Assembly (NCBI RefSeq): GCF_029962835.1
Contig: NC_080590.1
Coordinates: 65,936,501-66,000,500 of the forward strand
Direction: 5' to 3'
DNA from: Magnolia sinica
Lineage: Eukaryota; Streptophyta; Magnoliopsida; Magnoliales; Magnoliaceae
DNA: 64,000 nt
In this document: positions 1 to 12,239 of the stretch, one piece after another
How positions within the stretch are numbered: position 1 is the stretch's first letter
How the letters are laid out: every line of letters starts with the position of its first letter
Notes under the pieces: generated by a model
What the model saw: only the letters and a program-made list of their open reading frames with translations
What the model was told of the DNA's origin: nothing
Database searches by the model: none
Made by a program: the position numbers and the translations under genes

Positions 1-397
1 AACTTCCCATGAGGTCAATCTTTGTGGGCCCATCGTGATGTGTGTCAAACATATAAAATCACTTGGTCGGGCCCAATTGAGTTTTAGATGCCACTGAAAC
101 TTGGTCTGACCCCTCATCCAAGTGGGACACACACAATGGATGAGCTAGATTTGTGAACTACATCTCAGTAGGCCCAATAAATGATTATGAATATTTTAAT
201 GGGAGGGTAACCCTTCTCAACTATTGTATGTGGTGTGGCCCACCCAAGTCATGGATTGACTCTATTTTTAAGCTCGTGGCCTACCATGGAATGGTGCATT
301 TGGCTGATGGGGTAGATGTTCGACACACATCACGGTGGGTCTCACACAGCTCGACTGCAAGGGAAGTTCCCATGAGGTATGACCTCATAGTATGATT
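1..397. mobile_element. TA-microsatellite MITE, right part (family A copy 1)
   Basis: The window opens inside a palindromic non-autonomous element. It matches 27314-27812 in order and content, including the words CCCATGAGGTCAATC, GTGGGCCCATCGTGATGTG and, at the right end, ATGACCTCATAGTATGATTTC. It is followed by a GT microsatellite at 400-434, just as the later copy is followed by TA and GT repeats. The element was therefore present before the GLP1/GLP2 segment was duplicated. No protein is encoded; the short open frames here are chance. Confidence 0.75.
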
Positions 398-401
398 TCT
401 C

Positions 402-438
<37 letters not shown>

Positions 439-2314
439 GTTCATTTTGGTCACACCATTAAATAGGGCCCCACTTGGATAATCTACTTTGTTCACCACGT
501 AGGCCAGCTTGAGTGGGACCAATGAGCTCTAATTTGGACTTATTTAGATGAACATGGACTCCACAGTGGGCCTTGGAAGATTTTAATAGTAGGAGTTTCT
601 TTCCCTCAGTGCGGCCCAATTGAGACTCGGATTTGTCTCATTTTTCAACCCATGTCCTAAAATGATCTAGAGAAGTCAATGGCCAACTCAGATTAAATAT
701 ATACATCAGTATGGGTCCCACTTGTGAGACCCATGCTTGGTGATGACGGGTTAACACCTAACATGCATGAGTACTTTTTGTATTATTATACATGTATACT
801 TGTTTTAGATACACCGTCAAGGTTGGCCCCGTGTGAATGATCTACTCCGTCCACCATCTTGGCCATCTCGAATGGAACCCAATAGGCCCTGACTTGGGAT
901 GGTTTGGATGGTCAGTGATCCCACCGTATGCTTTGAAAGTTTTCAACAGTGAGACTTTATTTTGCTTAGTGCGGTCCACTCAAGACTCAGATCCACCTAA
1001 TTTTTCGGCCCATGGCCTAAAATACATCGGAGAAACTGGTGGACGGCTTGGATTAAATATATACATCAAGGTGGGTCCATGGCTAGGACGCCCCCACACC
1101 AGGTGCGGCTGATGTGAGGGGGTGCTCCCAGCTCCCCTACCGTCGCCTGTGGTGCGGTCCCCTTGATGGTTGGATTAGCTTGATTTTTGGGCTCTACGTG
1201 CTAATATGAGCCGAGAAACAAATGGGTAGTTTGGATCTACGAAATACATCACAGTGGTTCCACGAGTGGGATCCCACTCCCATCTCTCCCATACACATAC
1301 AGTTGGCTTAACAATCATGATCATCACGGTGTGGCCCACCTGAGATTCAGCTCGCCTTCAATTTTGGGCCCGACGGCCAAAACAAGATGGAAGTTCGGAT
1401 GAACGACGAAGATGGGGCATAAGCATCATGGTGGAGCCCACGAGTGGAGGCCCTGCTCCCCTTTGTATTAATGGAGTTTGGATGCTGGACAATTCCAGCG
1501 TCTTGTGCTGAGAAACGTCTATCATTTGGAAATTTTTTTTGTAATTTTTTTTAAGAGAGGGCAAGTATGTGGGATCCACGTGAGAAATTTATGTAGTCTA
1601 CTAAGTGAGCCAACTCATGGTGTGCCCAAAAACCACTAATCAAGCCAAAATTTGTATCTTTCCTTGGTCAATATATGTGTGATCTAATCAATATGTTAGA
1701 TGGAAAATAAACATTATGGCACGGGCCAGGCAAGGTGGTCCACATTGTGATGGTGTGGGGCACGCTTTGATAGACGAAATGGTAGATTATGTCACACATG
1801 ACACCAAAGTTGGGCCCACATGAAGAATGGCTCAGACTCAAACTTACATAAGGCACACATTTGTCTCATTGAAAAGGTCATGGTTTCCCAATTTAAAACG
1901 AGTACACCAAGTATGCCTTTACTTAGCTTTGATTAATTTTTGAATGAACAATGATTAGTCAAGAGGGCACATCGGGACCCCATTTTGACCATCTCACCAC
2001 CGGTGGCATTATGACTATGCTTAGTATATTCCTTCTCACATAGCATTTACAAAATCCAGAATTAGTAAACACATGATGATATTTTCTACACGTAATTGAG
2101 CCAATTCCTTCTTTCGCACAGGACTTGAAGAGGAAGAAGTCTTGGATTTCAAATAATAATAAAATTAATAGGACCATTTCAATGACAAACATGTCTGTAA
2201 CCCCATTATAAATACTAGAGTAATCCTCTTACATAACCCACAACCAAAAAAATTTCCCATTATAACATTTAGAGTTTCCTAGCATACATACACAATTCTA
2301 AACAGATTTTCAAG
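398..2314 (+). other. Upstream half of GLP duplication unit 1
   Basis: This stretch aligns collinearly with about 27813-29842 upstream of GLP2. Shared landmarks are the GT repeat, GGTCACACCATTAAAT, the GGGCAAGTATGTGG block near 1560, and GATTATGTCACACATGACACCAAAG near 1790 with small differences. It holds degenerate MITE pieces (repeated GTGGGCCCA-type words) and the GLP1 promoter. The last 600 bp are also recognisable upstream of GLP3 (50340-50958), so they are ancestral GLP flank. I see no separate gene here. Confidence 0.8.
2207..2214 (+). promoter_or_regulatory. TATA box of GLP1
   Basis: TATAAATA lies about 100 bp before the ATG in the context CCCCATTATAAATACTAG. The same box and context sit before GLP2, GLP3 and GLP4, so the core promoter of this dead copy is preserved. 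Confidence 0.75.
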
Positions 2315-2479
2315 ATGTCTACAGGCTTTCTTCTCTTCACATTCATTGCATTCAGTTTCTCCTTTACCAACGCATCCGATCCCAGCCCTTTATAGGATTT
2401 ATGTGTCACTGTGCGCAACGGCCTAGGTATTTTTACTCCATTGAAAAAAAAAAAAAATACTACGCCGAAATCACCAATT

Positions 2480-2800
2480 TACAACGTATTTTTGTCGCAA
2501 AAATCTCTTGGTTTAACGATGGATTTAATCCGTTGCTAACGGAAAGTCTGTCGCTAAGCTCGTCTTTCTCGAAAATCCGTAGTCCGAACATCACGGAATT
2601 TCATGACGGACCAAAATCCGTCGCTAAAATCTGATTTACAATGGATTTTTGTCCGTTGTAAGTAGGCGACGGACTAAATCCGTCACAAATTTTGATTTTG
2701 TGACGGAATGTGATCAGTTGCAAATTCCTGCCCAAAATACTAAATGGCGCGCTTTTCAGTTGCTTTTGCGACGGATCATGGTCCGTCGTAAAAGGACTTT
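2480..2800 (+). repeat. Left subterminal repeat array of the CACTA element
   Basis: Repeated short blocks such as CGACGGACTAAATCCGTC and GACGGATCATGGTCCGTCG occur in both orientations with a common GACGGA...TCCGTC core. In CACTA elements such arrays bind the element-encoded TNPA-type protein; that role is inferred from family knowledge. Confidence 0.8.
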
Positions 2801-3900
2801 TGCCTTCACATTATTTTTTTTTCATTTTTTTAGAATATGGTGGAAATTAAATTTCTTTTTTTTTTTTTTTTTGTAGTCTAATAATTGTTTTTTAATAGAG
2901 TTTTAGTGGTTTAATTGTACATATTTGTATCTAAGATTATTTTTTAAATTGATTGAATGCAAAAAGAAAATTTATTTTGTTTTTATATCAAATGAGTGGA
3001 ATTTTTATTTTTATTTTTTAATTTAAAACTAATATTTAAATGATTTGTATTATCACATGAAAAAGAATATTGAGAAGTTTAAAAAATTTAACAATGTTTA
3101 AGAAAAAAATTAGATTTTGAAAAAAAAATCGTGATTTAATAAAAATCTATTTTGTGGGAACAAAAAAGAATATTTAATAAAGTTGATAAAGTTGAAAAAA
3201 AAACATTTGATTTTGAGAAAAAAATAATATCCTAAAAAAATTAAAAATATTTTTAAAAATGTGAAAAATTTCACAATGTTGAAAAATGAAAATATTTTAA
3301 ATAAGAAAATGAGAGTTTGAAATTTGAAAAATAAAATAAAATTGAGAAGTTCAATAAAAATTGACAAGTTTGAATAAAATGCTTTTTAGAAAAATGGAGA
3401 AGTGAAAAAGAAATGAAAATTTTAAAATAAAATGATATTAAAAAATCGATACTTTATCAAAAAACAAACATTTTGAAACGAAAAATAAATAAGTTGAAAA
3501 ATTTTGTGATTTTGAAAAATAATTGAAAATGTTCAAAATTCAAAATTAAAAGAAAAAGTTATTTATAAAAACACTAAGATTTTGAAAAAATATATATAAT
3601 TTAAAAATATTGAATAGTTGAAAACAACATGATGCTTTTGAAGGAAGAAAAATCGGCATTTTGGAATTTTTGGGAAAAATTAAAATAAAATTTGTGAAAA
3701 TTTAAGATATTTTGAAAATAAAAATTCAGAATTTGTATTTTAATTTATTTTTTGAAATATTTTATAATAAAAATGATATTTTGTTAAAAGTTTTCAAAGA
3801 AAAATTAAGAATAAAAAAATATACATTTTGAAAAAAAAATGTGATTTTTAAATGGAAATTGAAATTTATCTCTGAAAAAAAAATACTTTTTAATAAATTA
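2801..3900. other. AT-rich low-complexity tract inside the CACTA element
   Basis: This is an extremely A-rich stretch of variations on TTGAAAAATT and AAAATTTGAAAA with no gene-like frame. The open frames are Phe/Lys-rich artefacts of composition. Confidence 0.7.
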
Positions 3901-4179
3901 TCAAGCACATCCACTAATTGAACATTTAACCATTTTTGGACAATCGAATTAGTCCCAATTGAAGAGTAAATAACTTCATATGTTTAAATCAAATTTCACT
4001 CAAATTGTTGATCAATCTTGTATGCCCAAATACCTTTCTCATATGTAGCTAGCCAGATTGGGGTGAGTAACTAGTCAAATTGAGGGTATTGATCAGTAAA
4101 ATACAGTGAATGGACTAGACATATAAAATGGGCTAAATATTATTATCAAAATTGTGACCCAACTTATTGACCTTGCGAG

Positions 4180-6625
4180 AAGCTACAAATTGATGTTAAT
4201 AAGTTTTGTGGGCCCCATCATGATGTGTGTCGAACATCGACACCGTGCATTTAATGTGTCCCCTTTAGTTTATGAGATATCTCAAAAATCATCCGTAAAC
4301 GAAACTCAGGTGGGCCATACCATCTAAAACCAAGTCAAGACATCTTAAAAAATATCAAAGCACTTGGTGAGGCCCACATGAGTTTTGGATGCGGCTAAAA
4401 CTTGGTCTGACCCCTCATCCAAGTGGGACACACGAAATGAGTGGGTTGGATATATGAATCACATTAAGGCAAGCCCAATATATGATTATGAATGTTTTAA
4501 GGAAACCCCTCTACATTTAGGTGAGTTAGTCATTACCCTTACCAGAGTAATCTCTGTCGGGTCCACTGTTATTAATTTATTTTATCTACTCCGTTTATCC
4601 ATGTTAAAAGATAATTTGAGATCTAAAGAACAAAAATGAAGCATATCCAAAGCTCAAGTGGACCACACCACAGGAAATAGTGTGATTGAACCTCTACCAT
4701 TGAAAAATTCTTGGAGGCCATAGAAGTTTTGGATCAAGCTGATGCTTGTGTTTTCTCTTCATTCATATATATTTGATATTATGAATAGGTTGGATGGCAA
4801 ATAAACGTTACTGTGGGCCTAAGGAAGGTATCAATGGTGGAAATCATTATTCCACATTGTTTCGTGTGGCATGGTCCACTTGAGTTTTGGATTTACCGAA
4901 AATTTGGGATCAACCCACATTGTTCATCCATTTTTCAAGATCATTTCAGAGAATTATTCAAAAAATGAATCATATCCAAAGATTAAATGGACAACACCAC
5001 AAATACCAGCATGGATGGGAACGGATTGGCTACTCCCCTACCACCTGCCCATTGGCTAGTATTCGGTGCTATGTGGGCCCATCATGATGTATGTATTTCG
5101 TCCATTTGTTCATCCATTTTTACTGATCATTTTAGGGCTTGATCGAAAAAATGATAGGGATATAAACCTAAGGTGGACCACATCATAGGAAAACAATATT
5201 GATTGGATATCCACCATTAAAATCCTCTTAAGGCCCACAGTACTGTTTATTTGATATACAATCTGTTGATTAGATCATACAGGCCCTAATGAAGGGAAAA
5301 AACAAAGATCAGGTTGATTCAAAACTTTTATGGCCCCCAAAAGGGTTTCATTAGTAGGCGTTCAATCCCTCATTGCTTTTTTCAGTGTGGTCCACTTGAT
5401 GGTTAAATCTAACTTATTTTTTGTCTCAAGCCTTACGATGAGCTCACCAGCTGGATGGACGGTTTGGATATAATACATACCTCACGATGAGACCCACAAA
5501 ACTTGCTGACATCAACCAACTATTCATCTCCCTTCATTTGGCTGGAAACAGATTAGCTACTCCCCTTGCCACCAGCCCCGTGGCTAGTGGTCGGTGCTCT
5601 GTGGGCCCCACTATGATGTACATGTTTCATCTATTCCGTTCATCCATTTTTTTCAGATTATTTTACAATTTTATACCAAAAATTAGCGGGACATAAATAT
5701 CAGGTGGACCACACCACATGAAAATAATGACGATTGGATATCCACCATTAAAATCCATCTTAAGGCCCACTGTACTATTTATTTGACATCCAATCTGTTG
5801 ATTAGGTCATACAGGACCAGATGAAGGGAAAAACCAAAGATCAGCTTGATCCAAAACTTTTATGGCCCCCAAAAGGTTTTTAATGTTCCACGTGCATTCA
5901 ACACTGTTTCCTGTAATGTTTGCCATTTGAGATTGGGATATACCTCATTTTTGGTCTTATACCATAAAATTATTTGGAAAAATATATGGACGGCGTGGAT
6001 GAAACACGTACGTCATGTTGGGGCCCACAGAGCACTGACAACCAGCCATTGGCTGGTCACCACTGGACGTGGATTTCCTGCTAACGCCCTTAGCATGAAG
6101 TTCCTGCCAAGGATGCTGGGTGGGGCCCAACACCATGTGTTTGGAAAATCTACTCCGTTAAGCCATTTTTAGAGATCATTTTAGGACAAGAGACCAAAAA
6201 TGAGTTGGATCCAAAAATCAAGTGGGTCACACGAGAGGAAACAGTGGGGAAACAAATACCTACGATTGAAAACTTCTGGGCTCCACCTTGATGTTTATAT
6301 GCCATCCAAACAGTTTATAAGGTCATTAACACTGGGATTAAGTGAAAATACAAAATAAATAAATAAATAAATAAGCCTGAAACAAAGCTTTTTATGGCCG
6401 TAAGAATGTTTCAACGGTTCTCACTGAATCCCCACTGTTTCATCTCATGTGGCCCACTTGATTTTTGGATCCACTTCGTTTTTGGTATATTTTTCTAAAA
6501 TGAGATCTATAAACGGATTAACGGAGTAGAATTCCCACAAACATGGTGGTGGGCCCCACCCAGCATCCTTGCGCAGGAACTTCCTGCGAAAGGCTTCAGT
6601 AGGAAATTCACGTCCCCTAAAACTG
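4180..6625. mobile_element. Cluster of nested palindromic MITEs inside the CACTA element
   Basis: At least three half-kilobase foldback elements are stacked here. One begins near 5020 with ACGGATTGGCTACTCCCC, the terminus seen intact at 48217-48755. A second begins near 5548 with AACAGATTAGCTACTCCCC. A third runs from about 6050 to 6618, with GGATTTCCTGCTAACG at the left and its inverted relative CTTCAGTAGGAAATTC at the right, enclosing GATGCTGGGTGGGGCCC and its mirror image. Internal arms mirror each other around GTGGGCCC...CATCATGATGTATG words. No coding content. Confidence 0.75.
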
Positions 6626-6847
6626 GTGACCTCTTTTCTCTCTCCCTCTCATCCACTCTCTGTCTATCCCTCTCCCAGCGTCGGCCCTAGAGATCTCTCC
6701 CACCTCTCTCTTCCTGACAATCTCTTCACGAACATCAGGTAATGCTCTCTTTCTCTCTCTCTCAATCGATTGATAGTGGTGGTTCTCTCAATCTCCCTCT
6801 CAATCAATTGATAGTGTTGGTTCTCTCTCAATCTCTCTCTCCCAGTG

Positions 6848-6962
6848 CCATGATTGGAAACCCCCTAGATTCGGAACCCCCATGATTGGAAACCCCCTAG
6901 ATTCGAAACACCTATGATTGGAAACCCCCTGGATTTGGAACCCCCATGATTGGAAACCCCTT
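6848..6962 (+). repeat. 32-bp minisatellite
   Basis: About 3.6 copies of a 32-bp unit beginning CCATGATTGGAAACCCCC and containing TAGATTCGGAACCC. The copies differ by a few bases. Confidence 0.85.
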
Positions 6963-7019
6963 ATTTTTTTTGGGTGTTGGGTTTATGTGTAATTGTTATG
7001 TGAATTGATATTTTCAGCC

Positions 7020-7325
7020 CCTTGGTTTTGATAGATACACACCTTTTTGAACTCATTGTCATTGTAATGTTGCCATGCACTTTGTCTTGTCAGATGTGGG
7101 TTTATGTGTACTTGGTTTTGGAAATGATATTTACACCCCCTTGGTTTTGATAGATACACCCTCTGTGTGGACTCTTTGTCATTACAATGTTGTCATTCAC
7201 TTTTTGTCAGATGTGGGTTTTCTGTTCTTTGTTTGGGAATTGATATTTACACCCTTTGGTTGGAAGATACACCCCCTTTGGGGACTCATTGGCATTGCAA
7301 TGTAGCCATACACTTTGTGTATGTG
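7020..7325 (+). repeat. ~117-bp tandem repeat
   Basis: About 2.6 copies. Each contains GGTTTTGATAGATACACC or a variant, then CATTGTAATGTTGCCAT, then TGTCAGATGTGGGTTT. Start points fall near 7022, 7140 and 7256. Confidence 0.8.
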
Positions 7326-8482
7326 TATATCAAAATAGTGGGTGCAAATTAAAAAAACTCATGTTTGGGTACCTCTGGATCATGTGTTTGGGTGATGGGT
7401 TTTGTTGGTTTTGTAAGAGATCTTTGTATTTGTGGAATTCTAAGCTTTTTCATTTTCTGACATTTCACTTTCACATGTGTGCTTGTAAAATGCATTTTCT
7501 ATGGGATGTTGTGCTTTTGGTTTTGTGGTTATTTTTTCCCCTCTTGAATTTTATGGTTTTTGTCAGATGGGGTTTTTGGGTCTCTAAGTTTTTATAGGTA
7601 TTTGTGAGGAAAATGATATTTGCATCCTTTCTTTATAGTCTGGAACTTTTTGTCGGGAAATGGTAGAAAAATGGGCCTAGCTATCAAAAGAAGGGACCAC
7701 AATTAATGTATTGTATTATGGTTTTGTGGCTTCTTTTGGATGGTGTTTGGGTGATGGGTTTTTGGCAGATTGTATTTGGGATCTGAGCTTTTTAATTGTT
7801 TTTTTTTCTTCACATGTAGGGTTATGGGTTTCTGTGAAATTTATTTTCTTTTGCCAAATATGTACTTTTTTGGCCTTTTTGGTATGTTTTGAATCTTATT
7901 TTGGGTTTTGCATTTTGTTGGTTTTTGTCAAATTGATTAGGATTTTCAGATTTTATTCCCATTTTCCAGGCTGGAGTGTTTTTGTGAAATTCATGTTTTG
8001 TTTCAGAGTAGGTACTTTTTGGGTGCATTTGGATGCACTATCTAATTGAATTGCAATTGCTAGTCCCATATTTGTGTGTTATTCTTAAATAAAAGTCCAA
8101 ATGGAAATTTCAAGTTGGAATTGAAAGAAATGCAAGTTTAATTTGAGGCTTGTGAGTTGTAGGGGAGTACCACAAGGCAGTGTTTTTTTTAAAAAAAAAT
8201 TATTTTATTGTCTTGGTGGCCATTTCTTTAATTTCCTTGTTATGTTTATGTTTTATCATTCTCATATTAATTTGATTTAAGCATCTGATAATGTGAAAAG
8301 CACATCTATTTGTTTTTAATGAATGTTTATGGACATTTATACTTGCAAATGCAACAAATCGGAATGTTGGATAAGAGAATTTGGATATAAATCTGTTGAA
8401 TAAGTACATTTCTTGTAATTTCTAGCTCTAAAATTGGCATGTTTTGATATTTGAGTTTGAATTTTGGGTGTTAATGTGCCAG

Positions 8483-8962
8483 ATGGCTTCCATGACACCA
8501 TGCAAGAATTGGATGAGGGTAGGAAGGTTAACTGTTGAATACATGGAAGCTGTTGCAACATTTCTAAAGTACGTGAAACAAAATTCAAATGGGGAAGATT
8601 GGGACAGCTGTCCTTGTGCCAAGTTTTGTAATATACGTGGGAAGATGGCATTAGAAACCGTTTCCGAACACTTGGTTTTTAATGGCATAGATCAAACGTA
8701 CACGACGTGGTTTCTCCATGGGGAAGAACGTCTTGAAATAGGTGCGAGTACATCTGTTGATAATCGTAATGAAGATGTGTTGCCCAGAATGGTCGATTTG
8801 GTGAATGATGATTTCGGTCATTTTCAACCCATTGAGTTAGATGCATGTATGGATGAGGTTAATAATGAAGATGATATTGAACCTCATGATGACTTAGGCG
8901 ATGAGGCTTGGTATAGGACATGTGGATTGTGTTTGAGGTTATTTTGGATATTATTTGACTAA
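8483..8962 (+). pseudogene. CACTA transposase (TNP2 type), N-terminal transposase-associated domain only
   Basis: The frame begins at an ATG directly after an AG acceptor and encodes 159 aa. Residues about 7-85 match the plant transposase-associated domain that opens TNP2-type CACTA transposases. Landmarks are CKNWMRVGRLTVEYMEAV, then CPCAKFCN (the CPC..C pair of the domain), then HLVFNGIDQTYTTWFLHGEE. An acidic stretch typical of these proteins follows (residues 105-148: DDFGH, NNEDDIEPHDDLGDE). The frame then stops. The catalytic TNP2 core expected downstream is not recognisable, so this is a decayed or deletion-derivative transposase. Matching a named domain rests on my recall of the family consensus. 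Confidence 0.82.
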
Positions 8963-9539
8963 ATCTTTATCTTGAATTATGTAGTAGTTTTGCTTGACTA
9001 ATCTGGTGATTTGTTTCAGCTTTTCATCTTCTTATGCATGACAGAAGGTACACATATTTCTATTATGATTTATTTTAATTTTTTCTTTGCTTATGCGTAA
9101 AATATTCTGATTTAAATATTAAGAACTACGTAGTGGCTTGATCCCATTCTTCCAACATTGGGTACGTAGGCAGCCGTTCATACTAGACTGTATCGGTGCA
9201 GCCACAAATTTATTTTTTCCCCTTCTCGTAGTGTGGATGCATTTTCGTCAAGACTACTTAGCAATAAGAGTGAGGTGGATGTAAGTTCTAGAAACCTTTA
9301 ATTAATCTTGAATCATTTATATCTTTTTCGCTTCATTTATATGTTGTTGTCAGGGTCAACTTGTAACTCCTTAGAACCCGCTCTGCCGTAAGACATTACG
9401 GTGCATGACGGTTCCTAGTAGGTTAAGTTGCAAATTATTATTAAGAGTTGGTTGGATATATTTTATTTTTTGTAAATGTTGTTAATAGTTGGATGGATGA
9501 TGAATGTATTTGTGAATGTAAATGAAAATAAAAAACTTA

Positions 9540-9598
<59 letters not shown>

Positions 9599-11033
9599 AT
9601 CAATGGAGGATGCCTTGTTTAGGGGGACATGAAATTTTGTAGCTTATGGTATGGTGCCTCAATATTGGTTGTATGTTACTAGTATGTAGTAGATAATACT
9701 AGGTTCAATAGTAAACATTTTATTTTGAGTGGAAGACCGAGTGAAACAGATTGGAAGAGGCACTTTTTATGCCATTCAGCTTCAAACTGGATACCATTCC
9801 CCTAATTGCAAACAGAGCTTCGCTACATCCACCCATGGGTGCAAGGCAGTTCATGCACATTCCACCACAAGTGCTAGCATGGCACATTACTACAGGTACC
9901 ACCTATCCATCAGATGGTTCCTTCCATGCGAATGCCCTCGTGCAAGAATCAGGTTGGTCCACATATTGAGTAGCCACAGTTTGTGAAATAAATTGAAGTA
10001 CAGAAATAAACTTGGCAGGAGTTTTCTAAACCGTCCACATGTTTTTAACATCATGGGCCACAAAAACATCTTTGAAGGTGCCACTTTGTGAATAGCTTGA
10101 ACATTATATCTCTCTGCCATGCCATGCTGGCACATGTGCTGGTGTTCTAGTTCATAGGTCTGCCTTGTACACGCATGAGTTTGGCAAACTTCTCACCCAA
10201 ATAGGGTTGTGTTAGTTTCACCATTTAAAAAATTGTGGTAACTCATCCTCCCCACGTGGCATTGATTCACAGCTATCCAGGGCATCTAAATTGTGGGTCC
10301 CATGGTAGGAACATACCTTCAAAAGCACACTGACCAACACCCCTAAACATCCAACAAATGGGCTATGAAATGCATGGTAAAAAGTAAAATAGTGAAATAA
10401 TTAAGATGGTTACTACTAACGGAATACAGTTTAGGCTAACTTTTGCCCAAATAGGGTCATGTTAGTTTTGTTGGATGAGAATTCCAGTAATTAGGGGAAT
10501 TCTAGCCACGTATGAAGTTCTGATGTGATTGTGGTGATAATAAACCAAAGAGATAATTTGTTGCACACATACCAACCTAGCATGTTTTGGTAGGAAATAA
10601 ATAGATAGTTTAATGTTTTTTTTCTTTTAATATGATTTGTGTGATGGATGGTTGCAAGTGTTCGGTTTATGTGATTGAATTTGCTATTTTTTTCCTTATT
10701 TTTTCGTTCCAAAGTTATCTGGGGTTTTTTTTAGTCTAATACCATCCCTTGCACTTGCATTAAGAACTTCCGTGGGCATTTTCAAGTTTTGTATCTTTTA
10801 CAGCATACATGGCTGACTCCAATGGTGATGGTTATAGCAAAACTAAAGATGTTAATGCAACTGACAATCATGGTTTTTTTTTTCCCTCTGCCACAACTTG
10901 ACAGTCATTGAAATCAACTGATTCGGGTGAGATTTTACAAGGACATTGGTAATGAACTGCACATGCATTGGATTCTTTTCTTTAGTTTGATCTCCAAATT
11001 CTTATATTTTACTACTGACAGTATTTGTTTTAG
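8963..11033. other. CACTA interior without recognisable genes
   Basis: It contains a pure TA microsatellite (9541-9596) and an open frame at 9751-9969 (IPLIANRASLHPPMGARQ...) that I do not recognise. The rest is AT-rich. Given the captured exon downstream, 9720-9970 could be another host fragment, but nothing in it identifies a family. Confidence 0.5.
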
Positions 11034-11204
11034 TTGCAATGCATGTTTGGGGATGTATTTATCTTTTCTTCTATTCCATTGCACCTAGAGCTCTTCCTTA
11101 GCTCTGGAACTATTTGCCTCTCTATTTATTCATTGGTTGCTGGGATCTTTGGCGTGAATCTCTCATATACATGGAATCTAAACCATGGATATCTCTTTAA
11201 ATGG
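11034..11204 (+). pseudogene. Captured exon of an MRS2/MGT-type Mg2+ transporter (MRS2-11/MGT10-like)
   Basis: After an AG acceptor the frame reads LELFLSSGTICLSIYSLVAG, then IFGVNLSYTWNLNHGYLFKW, and ends at a GT donor (ATGG/GTACAT). This matches the C-terminal transmembrane region of the plastid-type CorA family member MRS2-11/MGT10, where the pore signature is GMN followed by IPYTWN. Here the signature Met is Val (GVN). Only this single exon is seen, in the middle of the CACTA element, so it is best read as a captured, non-functional gene fragment. The first ~17 codons of the open stretch (LQCMFGDVFIFSS) do not fit the family and may be intron. Confidence 0.75.
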
Positions 11205-12239
11205 GTACATTTTCTCCTCTTTTTTTTTTCTTTCAAATAGACAATCTGTGCTTGACCAAACACATGATGTTTTCGTGTATAAATCAAGTTTCTTCATGTG
11301 GTCCCAAACAGTCAACATGCATGTGGGACCAGCCTGGTGAGCATACCAGCCTGAATTATGAGCCAGGGCATCTATACATATAGGGTTCATCCAATGCATG
11401 GATTGTGCTGATTTTTGCACAAGGTGCTCCTCATGGTAGGCCCACCTTTTGGACAAGTTGGATGTTGCATGCACGATAGGTTAGAAGTTGTCCATTGGCT
11501 GGACAATAACCTACTATACAACTTAGTTGAACTTGATGCATTATCCCTGCTCGTAAAAGAGTTCGGATTGTTGGGAAATAGGAATTTCCCAGTTCCTACA
11601 CTTTCATTTGGTCATGTCGTTAGACACTAGTGCATTAAATGCAAATTGCATTGCGCTGTTGTGTATTGATTCCAACATCTAAAGATCTTTTCAAACTGTA
11701 TTGTGCTCTCCCAGTGAATGCTATGAATTTAAGAAACGCTCTTTACCTGAACCTCTAATGGCTATGATGAATTCTAAACTTTTATTTTATTAATTGGTTT
11801 CAGTTGATTAAACTATTCACTTTTTATGGATTTGAGATGGTTATTTGTAATATATGAAGGGTTGACTAAACTAGTCTTTTCTTAGATTGAATCTGGTTAT
11901 TTGTAATATATGTAGGAAGGGCTCAAAAGAAGGTTGAACAAGAGCAGATACCAAGTAGCCAATTCAAGACAAGGCATAGCCAATAGTTGAAGTTCTGGGT
12001 AAATTCTTTTGCATAGGTCCTAGTTTAGGAGGGGAAAGTGTTTAGTTAGGAGTGTTAAAGTCAATTTTTGTTGGAGTGGGCCACTTTTCTCATTTCCTCT
12101 TTTATTGAATTGAGTTGTTACCAATTTTGTGAATAGAATTCTTATCAAACAATAGTGTGAATTATTTTTTGAATGACTATCAGGTGCAAGATTAAAAAAA
12201 TAATAATAATAATTTATCAATATATTTTTTATTTACAGA
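11205..12239. other. CACTA interior, unassigned
   Basis: Contains a short MITE-like word cluster (11290-11340, GTGGTCCCAAACAG...CATGTGGGACCAG) and AT-rich sequence up to the right subterminal array. No gene found. Confidence 0.5.

Larger units (their letters stand above)
6640..8480 (+). other. Leader and intron-like region upstream of the CACTA transposase exon
   Basis: A CT-rich leader (6640-6735) ends at CACGAACATCAG with a GTAATG donor, giving a plausible first non-coding exon of the transposase transcript. T-rich, intron-like sequence follows to the AG at 8481-8482. Two tandem repeats lie within it and are listed separately. The Phe-rich open frames at 7256-8049 show no protein family I recognise. 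Confidence 0.5.

Noticed and set aside
7256-8049. Phe- and Trp-rich open frames in the CACTA leader region
   Set aside because: Composition of a T-rich intron-like stretch; no domain, and they overlap a tandem repeat.
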